Shown piece by piece: positions 1 through 5,321 of a DNA stretch of 5,824 nucleotides. The stretch is from positions 1-5,824 of the forward strand of contig CAUDIU010000097.1 in assembly GCA_958449715.1 (NCBI GenBank). Direction: 5' to 3'. Under the pieces are notes generated by a model that was given only the letters and a program-made list of their open reading frames with translations, had not been told where the DNA came from and did not search any database. Every line of letters starts with the position of its first letter. Position 1 is the first letter of the stretch. A program made the translations under genes and the position numbers. The stretch is from an uncultured Clostridium sp. (GTDB lineage: Bacteria; Cyanobacteriota; Vampirovibrionia; Gastranaerophilales; Gastranaerophilaceae).

Positions 1-485
1 CCACTTAGTGCGCTATTTTTAATAAGAGCAGAGTTTACGGTTGTTAAAAAGTTCGCAGGAATACTTCTGTCTGCATCCATAAATACATATGAATCAATTG
101 TTTGGTCTTTAGATAATCTTTCAATAAGCATTGAAATAGCTTGATCTTTTCCTACAGTTCCAACACCTGTTATATTTATTAAATTTACAAAACTTTCATT
201 AATAAAAAGTTGTTCAGAACCATCAGAGCAATTATCTAAAATAACAAACACTCTAAAATTGTTAATCGGATAATCTTGCATTTTCAATTCTTTAATAAGA
301 TTTTCTAATGTTAGTTTGTTATTTCTTGCATAAATAACAACAGCAAGATTATCTTTTTCTTCATATTGAGAATATCTTTTTTCAATTTTAAATGGTTTAT
401 CATTAAGATTTCTGATAGCTAGTGCTAAAAAATATAATGAATATACAGCTACGTATAAATATAAAATGTCTAAAATTAATTCCAT
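1..485 (-). CDS. Family 2 glycosyltransferase, membrane-anchored, N-terminal part (cut by window edge)
   Basis: This is the first 161 codons of a gene that starts at ATG 485-483 and continues past the left edge with no stop. Residues about 4-24 are a hydrophobic membrane segment, so the enzyme is probably tethered to the cytoplasmic membrane with its catalytic domain in the cytosol. A GT-A fold follows: a beta strand at about 47-53 (LAVVIYARNN, where family 2 enzymes usually have a VIIPAYNE-like strand), then FVILDNCSDGS at about 80-90 (the nucleotide-binding DDxSxDGT-like turn), VGKDQA at 111-116, and YVFMDAD at 133-139. The last contains the DxD motif (D137, D139) that binds metal and sugar nucleotide. 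Known for the family: transfer of a sugar from a nucleotide donor to a lipid or polysaccharide acceptor. The acceptor cannot be told from this fragment. A good SD (AAAGGA, 491-496) sits 5 bases before the start. It is divergent from the prepilin gene. Class is fairly certain; specific role unknown. Confidence 0.88.
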   Translation of the reverse strand, partial: MELILDILYLYVAVYSLYFLALAIRNLNDKPFKIEKRYSQYEEKDNLAVVIYARNNKLTLENLIKELKMQDYPINNFRVFVILDNCSDGSEQLFINESFVNLINITGVGTVGKDQAISMLIERLSKDQTIDSYVFMDADRSIPANFLTTVNSALIKNSALS

Positions 486-533
486 AATAATCCTTTCACA
501 ATAATATTTTATGTAAAAGAAGACTAAAAATCC

Positions 534-555
534 ATTACATGTTAATAAATGTAAT
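534..555. repeat. 7-bp perfect inverted repeat in the divergent spacer
   Basis: ATTACAT (534-540) and ATGTAAT (549-555) are exact reverse complements separated by 8 bases. The repeat lies between the glycosyltransferase and prepilin starts, about 30 bp upstream of the prepilin -10 hexamer. The position suits a dimeric regulator's operator, but the sequence is very AT-rich and a chance occurrence is quite possible. It has no T-run that would make it a terminator. Confidence 0.35.
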
Positions 556-581
556 TAATTGTAGTTTTTATTATTAATATA

Positions 582-590
582 TGTTATAAT
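582..590 (+). promoter_or_regulatory. Extended -10 promoter of the prepilin gene
   Basis: TG-T-TATAAT: a perfect -10 hexamer (585-590) with the TG extension at 582-583. No good -35 is seen at 16-18 bp spacing; TTGTAG at 559-564 is 20 bp away. Transcription would start near 597, leaving about 20 bases before the prepilin ATG at 619. The hexamer is part of the palindrome TATAATTATA (585-594), so the minus strand also carries a TATAAT (594-589) that could serve the divergent glycosyltransferase. It lacks the TG extension there. Confidence 0.6.
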
Positions 591-605
591 TATAGTAATA
601 AAAAG

Positions 606-612
606 AAAGGAG
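606..612 (+). promoter_or_regulatory. Shine-Dalgarno that fixes the true prepilin start at 619
   Basis: AAAGGAG lies 6 bases before ATG 619-621. It matters because the long downstream reading frame has no comparable site before its own first possible start codon (GTG 690), and that internal start would delete the prepilin leader and the cleavage site. Translation therefore very probably begins at 619, upstream of the G run. Confidence 0.75.
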
Positions 613-618
613 CTATTT

Positions 619-1313
619 ATGAGAAGAATTAAGAATATCGGGGGGGGGGCAATTTAGCAGCTCCATATAAAGGTTTTACCCTAGCAGAAGTGTTGGTCAC
701 ATTGGGAATAATTGGTGTTGTATCCGCAATGACCGTACCTACTTTGATGCAAAATTACCAGAGAAAATCATATGTAACTCAGTTGCATAAAGTTTATAAT
801 GAGTTATCGCAGGCAATTGTTCAGTATCAAACAGACAGAAATGCAGTTAATTTAAAAGAAGCAGGATTAACTTCAATAGAAAGTGTAGAGAATTTTATAA
901 GACAATATTTTAAAGTTGTTAAAGAATGTGAGACTTTGGATGGTTGTTTTGCAGATGAATATAAAAGAATTGATGGACAAAGTGCGTTTTTTGATGATGC
1001 TAAATCTTTTGTATTATCAAGCGGAGCTTCTATTAGAATATCATATACTCCAGGAGGAAATAACGGAAATTTGAATGTGTATTTTGTAATAGATGTAAAT
1101 GGGATGAGAGGTCCTAATATTTTAGGACGTGATTGCTTTTTTGTTTTTATATACAATAATGGGGTAATTGATGATAATGCGGAAGATGTTAATATTTCAG
1201 CTCCATTGTCAAAAGAAGAACGAGAAACTCGTTTTGAAGAGGAATGTTTTTCAAATGGAACAACAGGGTGTTTTGGCAAAATTTTAAATGATAATTGGGA
1301 AATGACTTATTAA
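619..1313 (+). CDS. Type IV prepilin / type II secretion pseudopilin, leader out of frame at a G(10) tract
   Basis: From ATG 619 the frame reads MRRIKNIGGGAI and stops at TAG 655-657. The pilin body is in another frame, which becomes open after a stop at 630-632 and runs to TAA 1311-1313. With 8 G (or 11) instead of 10 at 640-649, a single 230- (or 231-) residue prepilin results: leader MRRIKNIGGGNLAAPYKG, then FTLAEV. This is a textbook prepilin-peptidase site, with Gly at -1, Phe at +1 (codon 675) and Glu at +5, followed by the hydrophobic helix LVTLGIIGVVSAMTVPTLM. The mature protein is about 212 residues with five Cys (about 85, 91, 154, 191, 199), a DVNGMRGPN loop at about 140-148, and a C-terminal GCFGKILNDNWEMTY. 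Known role: subunit of an inner-membrane-anchored pilus or pseudopilus fibre. The body is uninterrupted, so this is better read as a phase-off or miscalled allele than as a decayed gene. Which pilus it belongs to is unknown. Confidence 0.85.
640..649 (+). repeat. Homopolymeric G(10) tract in the prepilin leader
   Basis: Ten consecutive G in DNA that is about 70% A+T. It lies between the start codon (619) and the prepilin cleavage site (codons at 672-677). The count puts start codon and pilin body in different frames; 8 or 11 would join them. Known: poly-G tracts of this length slip during replication and drive on/off switching in other bacteria such as Campylobacter. A homopolymer miscount in sequencing or assembly would look identical. 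Confidence 0.9.
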
Positions 1314-1315
1314 GT

Positions 1316-1346
1316 AAAAAGCTCTCTTTTTAAAGAGGGCTTTTTT
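1316..1346 (+). terminator. Intrinsic terminator after the prepilin gene
   Basis: A stem GCTCTCTTT (1321-1329) pairs with AAGAGGGC (to 1340) with one G-U pair and a very short loop. It is extended by A/T pairs (1316-1320 with 1341-1345) and ends in six T (1341-1346). It starts 3 bases after the TAA, so the prepilin is probably a single-gene transcript. Confidence 0.88.
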
Positions 1347-1439
1347 AATATATTTATAATATTAATAAATTTAATAATACCCTCTTAAAAGTATTTCAGT
1401 CTAATGAACAATTTAAGTAATAATGGATAATAGGAATAC

Positions 1440-1444
1440 AAAGG
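1440..1444 (+). promoter_or_regulatory. Shine-Dalgarno that favours the protease start at 1453
   Basis: AAAGG lies 8 bases before ATG 1453. The in-frame ATG 30 bases earlier (1423) has no such site and would put ten polar residues ahead of the signal peptide. The start at 1453 gives the normal arrangement of Met, two Lys and a hydrophobic stretch. Confidence 0.65.
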
Positions 1445-1452
1445 TTATTAAT

Positions 1453-2157
1453 ATGCTAAAAAAAATTTTTTTATATTTTAGTTTTATTTTATTATCAGTT
1501 ATGCCTGTTGCAGCACAAAATTATGCACCGGATGAGCTTATAAATATAAGTGTCTATGAAAAGATTAATCCTGCTATAGTGTCGATTGATGCAAATTTAG
1601 ATGATGGTTTTTCTGCAGGCACAGGTTGCGTAATAAGAGCTGATGGTGTTATTTTGACAGGATCTCATGTGATTGATGGTGCTAAAGAAATTGATGTAAC
1701 TACATATGACGGGAAAGTCTATAAGGCTTCAGTTTTAGCTAAAATGGGGAAGAATAAAGATTTGGCGCTTTTAAAAATAGAACCGAAAAAATCATTGAGA
1801 ACAATTGCTTTTGGAGATTCTGAAGATATAAAGGTTGGTCAAAAGGTTTTAGCTATAGGTAATCCCTTTGGTTTTTCTGGGACTTTAACATCAGGTATTG
1901 TGTCAAGAATTGATTATGCAAAAGGAAGAATTCAGACTGATGCTGCAATTAACCCAGGATGTTCTGGTGGGCCTTTGTTAAATTCTCAAGGGGAAGTGAT
2001 TGGAATTTCTCAATCTATTTATAATCCGGATAATAATATTTCAAATATTGGAATTGGTTTTGCTATTCCTGTGAATGAAGCTAAAAAATTTATTGAAACT
2101 GCAAATTTGGGTAATACAAATTTGACTAATAAAAAACGATTTGCATTTAAAGAATAA
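1453..2157 (+). CDS. Secreted HtrA/DegP-like trypsin-family serine protease without a PDZ domain
   Basis: A 234-residue protein. The N-terminus is a signal peptide: MLKK, a hydrophobic core IFLYFSFILLSVM, then PVAA before QN (likely cleavage near residue 21), so the enzyme acts outside the cytoplasmic membrane. The rest is one S1C protease domain with all three catalytic residues in the expected order and spacing: His72 in LTGSHVIDG, Asp103 in NKDLALLKI, and Ser171 in NPGCSGGPLLN. AIGNPFGFSGTLTSGIVS (about 134-151) is also typical of HtrA. The usual GNSGGP reads GCSGGP, with Cys just before the nucleophile. After IGFAIPVNEAKKFIE only about 20 polar residues remain, so there is no PDZ domain; DegP-type proteins are usually 350-480 residues. 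Known role of the family: degrading or trimming misfolded envelope proteins. It precedes ilvE by 76 bp without a terminator. A TATAAT at 1355-1360 is a possible -10 but has no -35. Confidence 0.9.
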   Translation: MLKKIFLYFSFILLSVMPVAAQNYAPDELINISVYEKINPAIVSIDANLDDGFSAGTGCVIRADGVILTGSHVIDGAKEIDVTTYDGKVYKASVLAKMGKNKDLALLKIEPKKSLRTIAFGDSEDIKVGQKVLAIGNPFGFSGTLTSGIVSRIDYAKGRIQTDAAINPGCSGGPLLNSQGEVIGISQSIYNPDNNISNIGIGFAIPVNEAKKFIETANLGNTNLTNKKRFAFKE

Positions 2158-2198
2158 GTTAAGTTTTTATAATCTTTCACTCTGTTTTAATTCTTTCG

Positions 2199-2207
2199 TG
2201 GTATAGT
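2199..2207 (+). promoter_or_regulatory. Probable extended -10 promoter of ilvE
   Basis: TG-G-TATAGT (TG at 2199-2200, hexamer 2202-2207) matches the extended -10 pattern with one mismatch. No convincing -35 is visible. It would start transcription near 2214, about 20 bases before the ilvE ATG, the same geometry as the prepilin promoter. No T-box, leader peptide or other amino-acid-responsive leader fits in this 76-bp gap. Confidence 0.45.
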
Positions 2208-2233
2208 ATTCTATATAAAACTAAGGAGGAATT

Positions 2234-3148
2234 ATGACAGAGTTTTATTTTATGAATGGAGAATATGTTGATGCGACAAAGGCAATGATTCCTGTTCGTA
2301 CGCATGCATTCCTTTACGGAACAGCTGTTTTTGAAGGTATTAGAGCATATTGGAATGAAGAAGAAAAACAATTATATGCATTCAGAGTGCCTGAACATTA
2401 TGAAAGACTTCAAAGAAGTGCAAAAATTATGTGCATGGAAAGTCCTTATACAGTTGAAGAATACTGTGATATTACAAAAAAATTATTAGCAAAAAATAAT
2501 TATAAACAAGATTGTTATATGCGTCCAACATTATATAAATCAGCTCAAAAAGTTGGACCTGGTCTTTATGATAATGAAGATTCATTCATGATTATTTCTA
2601 ATAAAATGGGTGATTACATTGATACATCAAAAGGTTTGAAAGTTTGTGTATCAAGCTGGAGAAGAAACAGTGATAACGCTATTCCTCCTCGTGCAAAAGT
2701 TGCAGGTTCATATGCAAATGCTGCATTAATCAAAACAGATGCTCATAATATGGGATTTGATGATGCGATTGTGTTAGATGAAGCTGGACAAGTAACAGAA
2801 GGTTCAGCAATGAACTTATTCCTTGTTCAAAATGGTAAACTTGTAACTACTATGAAAACAGATAATATCTTAGTAGGTGTTACAAGAAATACAATTATGG
2901 AACTTGCAAAAGACGTATTAGGTATTGAAACAGAAGAACGTGCAATTGATAGAACTGAATTATATATTTCTGATGAAGCGTTCTATTGCGGTACTGGAGC
3001 TCAAGTAAGTCCTATTGTAAGTGTAGATAATAGAAAACTTGGTGACGGTAATGTTGGCGAAATTTCTAAATCTCTACAAAAACTTTATTTTGATGTTGTT
3101 AAAGGTAAAGTTGCAAAATATAAAAAATGGTGTATGCCAATTTATTAA
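2234..3148 (+). CDS. ilvE: Branched-chain amino acid aminotransferase (fold-type IV PLP enzyme)
   Basis: A 304-residue protein, the usual length for bacterial IlvE (about 300-310). It catalyses the reversible transfer of an amino group between glutamate and the 2-oxo acids of valine, leucine and isoleucine, in the cytoplasm with pyridoxal phosphate. Family marks in order: YGTAVFEGIRAY (28-39); HYERLQRSAKI (55-65), with the phosphate-site Arg; YMRP (95-98), in the substrate-carboxylate region; PPRAKVAGSYANAAL (151-165), where Lys155 should form the PLP aldimine; VTEGSAMNLFLV (187-198), with Glu189 facing the pyridine nitrogen; GVTRNTIMELA (215-225), binding the cofactor phosphate; and CGTGAQVSPI (252-261). 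A very strong SD (TAAGGAGG, 2222-2229) precedes ATG 2234. The closest alternatives in the fold are D-amino acid transaminase and aminodeoxychorismate lyase, but length and motifs favour the branched-chain enzyme. No other ilv or leu gene is present in this window. Confidence 0.94.
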   Translation: MTEFYFMNGEYVDATKAMIPVRTHAFLYGTAVFEGIRAYWNEEEKQLYAFRVPEHYERLQRSAKIMCMESPYTVEEYCDITKKLLAKNNYKQDCYMRPTLYKSAQKVGPGLYDNEDSFMIISNKMGDYIDTSKGLKVCVSSWRRNSDNAIPPRAKVAGSYANAALIKTDAHNMGFDDAIVLDEAGQVTEGSAMNLFLVQNGKLVTTMKTDNILVGVTRNTIMELAKDVLGIETEERAIDRTELYISDEAFYCGTGAQVSPIVSVDNRKLGDGNVGEISKSLQKLYFDVVKGKVAKYKKWCMPIY

Positions 3149-3155
3149 AAATTTT

Positions 3156-3184
3156 ATGCCCCTCTCTTTTGAGAGAGGGGTATA
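3156..3184 (+). terminator. Strong hairpin after ilvE, terminator-like with a poor T-run
   Basis: CCCCTCTC (3159-3166) pairs perfectly with GAGAGGGG (3173-3180). T3167-A3172 and outer pairs extend the stem to about 12 bp with a 4-base loop. The 3' flank is TATATTTTA, not an unbroken T-run, so termination may be partial. It lies 19-20 bases upstream of the next start codon (3203) and may therefore attenuate read-through or stabilise an ilvE mRNA end instead of fully ending transcription. Confidence 0.7.
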
Positions 3185-3202
3185 TTTTATAAGAGAAAGA
3201 AT

Positions 3203-3934
3203 ATGATTGAATTTTTAGGGTTATGTGTCCAAAATTTAATAAGAAGTATAAAATACTTGTTTCAAGTTAGATTTTCAAGTGTTTTAGCTCAAGCAGCGGA
3301 AATTAGTTATGATTCTTTACCAATCTCTTTGATCATTGCTTTTATTGCAGCTGCTGTAATTGCAATTCAAGTATCTAAACAGTTTTTAATGAGTGGAGCA
3401 GAAGCCTATATTGGCGGCACAATCGCTGTTGTAATGATTAGAGAAATTGCGCCCGGTTTTGTTGCATTAGCAATAGGTGCAAGAGCTGGAACTGCTATTT
3501 CTGCCGAAATTGCTAATATGCAGGTTACATCTCAAGTTGATGCTATGAAAACTCTAAAAGTTGATCCTGTTGGTTATTATTTTACCCCAAGAATTATAGC
3601 AGGCATGTTGACTGTTCCAATGGTTGTTCTTTTGGCTGAATTTATCGGGATTGTTGGCGGAATGTTTGTATCACAAGCAACAATTGATTTACATCCTGCA
3701 AGGTATATGAATTCAGCTTGGTTATGGATTTCAACAAGAGACATTTATATAAGTCTATTAAAAGGTTCTATTTTTGGAGGGCTTATAGCTCTTGTTTGCG
3801 CAACTCAAGGGTTCAGTACAAAAGGTGGCGCAAAAGAAGTTGGTAATTCTACGACACAAGCTGCAATTCTTTCAACTATTTATATGTTAATAGCTGATTT
3901 TCTGATAAATTTAGTATTTTATATAATCAAATAA
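3203..3934 (+). CDS. MlaE-family ABC transporter permease (outer-membrane lipid transport)
   Basis: A 243-residue integral membrane protein of the MlaE/TGD1 permease family, normal in length. Known role: with an MlaF-like ATPase and an MCE (MlaD-like) substrate-binding protein, it moves phospholipids between inner and outer membranes. An interface amphipathic region at about 10-30 is followed by hydrophobic segments at about 40-58, 72-95, 130-157, 184-201 and 222-241. The family core is clear: GGTIAVVMIREIAPGFVALA (71-90), then GARAGTAISAEIANMQVTSQ (92-111), then VDAMKTLKVDP (112-122), the coupling-helix region that contacts the ATPase, and PRIIAG (129-134). Near the C-terminus is GFSTKGGAKEVGNSTTQA (203-220). 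No ATPase or MCE gene is next to it, since the following gene is convergent. The SD is weak (AGAGAAAGA, no GG core), so translation may be modest. Transcription must pass the ilvE hairpin or begin inside ilvE. Family assignment is secure; the lipid moved is not known. Confidence 0.92.
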   Translation: MIEFLGLCVQNLIRSIKYLFQVRFSSVLAQAAEISYDSLPISLIIAFIAAAVIAIQVSKQFLMSGAEAYIGGTIAVVMIREIAPGFVALAIGARAGTAISAEIANMQVTSQVDAMKTLKVDPVGYYFTPRIIAGMLTVPMVVLLAEFIGIVGGMFVSQATIDLHPARYMNSAWLWISTRDIYISLLKGSIFGGLIALVCATQGFSTKGGAKEVGNSTTQAAILSTIYMLIADFLINLVFYIIK

Positions 3935-3954
3935 AAATTATGCTAAATATTTTT
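3909..3954. terminator. Weak A/T-rich hairpin between convergent genes
   Basis: ATTTAGTAT (3909-3917) can pair with ATGCTAAAT (3940-3948) with one G-U pair across a 22-base loop. On the plus strand it is followed by five T (3950-3954). It overlaps the last codons of both convergent genes, which are only 3 bases apart. The stem is weak and the loop is long, so this is a tentative terminator at best. Confidence 0.25.
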
Positions 3955-5320
3955 GGACAGATTCTTTTGTAAACACTTCAATACTGTCTTGTGAATGTAT
4001 GAATATCATGCAGCTAATAAGTGATTTAAGTGTTTCAAAATCAGAGAATGATAATTTATATCTTAAATCTTCCATATTATTTGCTAAGAATTCCATAATG
4101 ATAGTTTTGTTATCAAATACTAAATTCGCAAAGTAATCAAAAGATTCTTTTGATTTAATTCCTTCAAGATAAATAATGTCAGGGGATTGGAATTCTATAA
4201 AGCGTGAGGCTTTATCCATATTAAATCCTACGTTTTCATTTAATTCGCATTGATGAACATTTTTGAGATTGTATTTTGCAATGCTCTCAAGTGTCATAAT
4301 ATTTTTATTCTTATCAGCTGCTTCTATTAGCAGTGAATATATAATATGAGTTTTCCCGCTTAATGGAGAGCCGCATACAATTATAATTCCAGGATTATTT
4401 AATGCTGATTTAATTAAATTTAAGCTGCTGTTTGATTTAATAATTTCATTAAGATGTCTTGGAGGTTTGTATATTTTTAGAAAAATTCTTTCTCCCATAA
4501 TTGTTGGGAAAGTTGAAATACTCGCTATTACATTCATTTCATCTACTTTAAAACTCAGTTTGCCTAATTGTGGAACTTCTGATACAGAAGCATCAAGCTC
4601 TGCAAGTGTTTTTAATTTGGCTACAAATGAGGAGGCAAGAACTGATGGAATATTTCCTTTATTTAGAATTTCTCCGTTCTTTTTAAAGTTTACTCCAAAT
4701 CCGCTGTCTTCATGTTGGAAAGTTACTTCATGAACGCTTTCAAGGATTGCTTGTTTTAGGATTGCACGAATAATTTTTTGCATATGATTATCAGATAAAT
4801 CTTCACTATGCAATTCATCTTTCCAATCAAATTCAATAGCATCTTGTGTTGAAATTTCGCCTACAGATTCATCTGATTTGTAATATTCATCAATTTTTTT
4901 TTGAATGCTTGCTTCTGATGAAATAACAGGTTCAATAGAGCATTCTGCTGTTTCTATAATTTTATCTATTGCAAATAAATCTAAAGGATCAGACATTGCA
5001 ACTGTAAGAGTATCTTCTATTTTGAATAGAGGTATAATTCTGTATTTTTTAGCATCAGAAAAACTAATATATTTAAGACATTTCGGGTCAAGTGTATAAT
5101 CGTCCAAATTTACATATGGAATGTGCAATTTAGCTTCTAAAAATTTTAAAATAGCATCTTCTGTGATTACACCAGAATTGATAAGAGCTTGACCTATGTT
5201 TATTTTTTGAGCGTTAGCAATTTCTTCTGCTTGTTCAATTGTCTCGTATGGTACAAGTCCAGCTCTTACAAGGTCATATTTTAATTTTTCTAATGTTTTG
5301 TTTGTAACTGAGGTTTCCAT
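3938..5320 (-). CDS. Degenerate PilB/GspE-like assembly ATPase with MshEN N-terminal domain
   Basis: A 460-residue protein, short for PilB (about 560). Residues about 10-145 form a GspE N-terminal (MshEN) domain: two helical repeats with LVRAGLV (17-23) and QALINSGVI (44-52), then IPYVNLDDY (67-75) and the conserved DPLDLFAIDK (111-120). A linker leads to the motor core: N2-like part at about 178-290 (VNFKKNGEI 210-218; STFPTIMGERIFLKIY 269-284), then a RecA-like part with an intact Walker A, GSPLSGKT (317-324). Other signatures are altered. The usual SDIHIEP becomes VHEVTFQHE (196-204), ERRLPQDGR becomes VSEVPQLGK (246-254), the Asp-box EDPVE becomes ESIAK (345-349), Walker B GEIRD becomes EGIKS (386-390), and the His-box HTN is absent near 405-415. 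The C-terminal zinc tetracysteine of GspE is also missing. Nucleotide binding is plausible; hydrolysis is doubtful. It follows the receiver gene by one base and lacks a good SD, suggesting translational coupling. Inferred role: regulator or partner of a pilus/secretion motor. Confidence 0.85.
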   Translation of the reverse strand: METSVTNKTLEKLKYDLVRAGLVPYETIEQAEEIANAQKINIGQALINSGVITEDAILKFLEAKLHIPYVNLDDYTLDPKCLKYISFSDAKKYRIIPLFKIEDTLTVAMSDPLDLFAIDKIIETAECSIEPVISSEASIQKKIDEYYKSDESVGEISTQDAIEFDWKDELHSEDLSDNHMQKIIRAILKQAILESVHEVTFQHEDSGFGVNFKKNGEILNKGNIPSVLASSFVAKLKTLAELDASVSEVPQLGKLSFKVDEMNVIASISTFPTIMGERIFLKIYKPPRHLNEIIKSNSSLNLIKSALNNPGIIIVCGSPLSGKTHIIYSLLIEAADKNKNIMTLESIAKYNLKNVHQCELNENVGFNMDKASRFIEFQSPDIIYLEGIKSKESFDYFANLVFDNKTIIMEFLANNMEDLRYKLSFSDFETLKSLISCMIFIHSQDSIEVFTKESVQKYLA

Positions 5321-5321
5321 T

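Noticed and set aside
690..692. GTG at 690 as the real start of the pilin
   Set aside because: It has no SD and would remove the leader, the Gly/Phe cleavage site and Glu5. The protein could then not be processed as a prepilin. The upstream ATG with strong SD is preferred.
827..1279. Long open frame on the minus strand opposite the prepilin body
   Set aside because: It is antisense to a clear pilin coding sequence, has no SD or recognisable domain, and its composition is that of a shadow frame.
1333..1386. AAGAGGG (1333-1339) complementary to CCCTCTT (1380-1386), suggesting an alternative fold of the prepilin terminator
   Set aside because: The second element lies downstream of the terminator, so it is made too late to act as an anti-terminator, and a 7-base match here can easily be chance.
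1423..1452. ATG 1423 as the protease start
   Set aside because: No SD precedes it and it would add ten polar residues before a standard signal peptide; ATG 1453 has AAAGG at the right distance.
2177..2489. Short open frames (2177-2371 minus, 2304-2489 plus) overlapping the start of ilvE
   Set aside because: They overlap the ilvE 5' end in other frames; ilvE motifs are unmistakable there and the short products show no features.
3096..3124. TTGTTA-17-TATAAA inside the end of ilvE as a promoter for the permease
   Set aside because: The match is fair, but such matches are common in A/T-rich coding DNA and the transcript would still run into the 3156-3184 hairpin. Kept only as a possibility.
4467..5099. 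Plus-strand open frames (4467-4733 and 4905-5099) opposite the PilB-like gene
   Set aside because: Both lie inside a well-supported minus-strand gene, match no family I know and lack ribosome binding sites.
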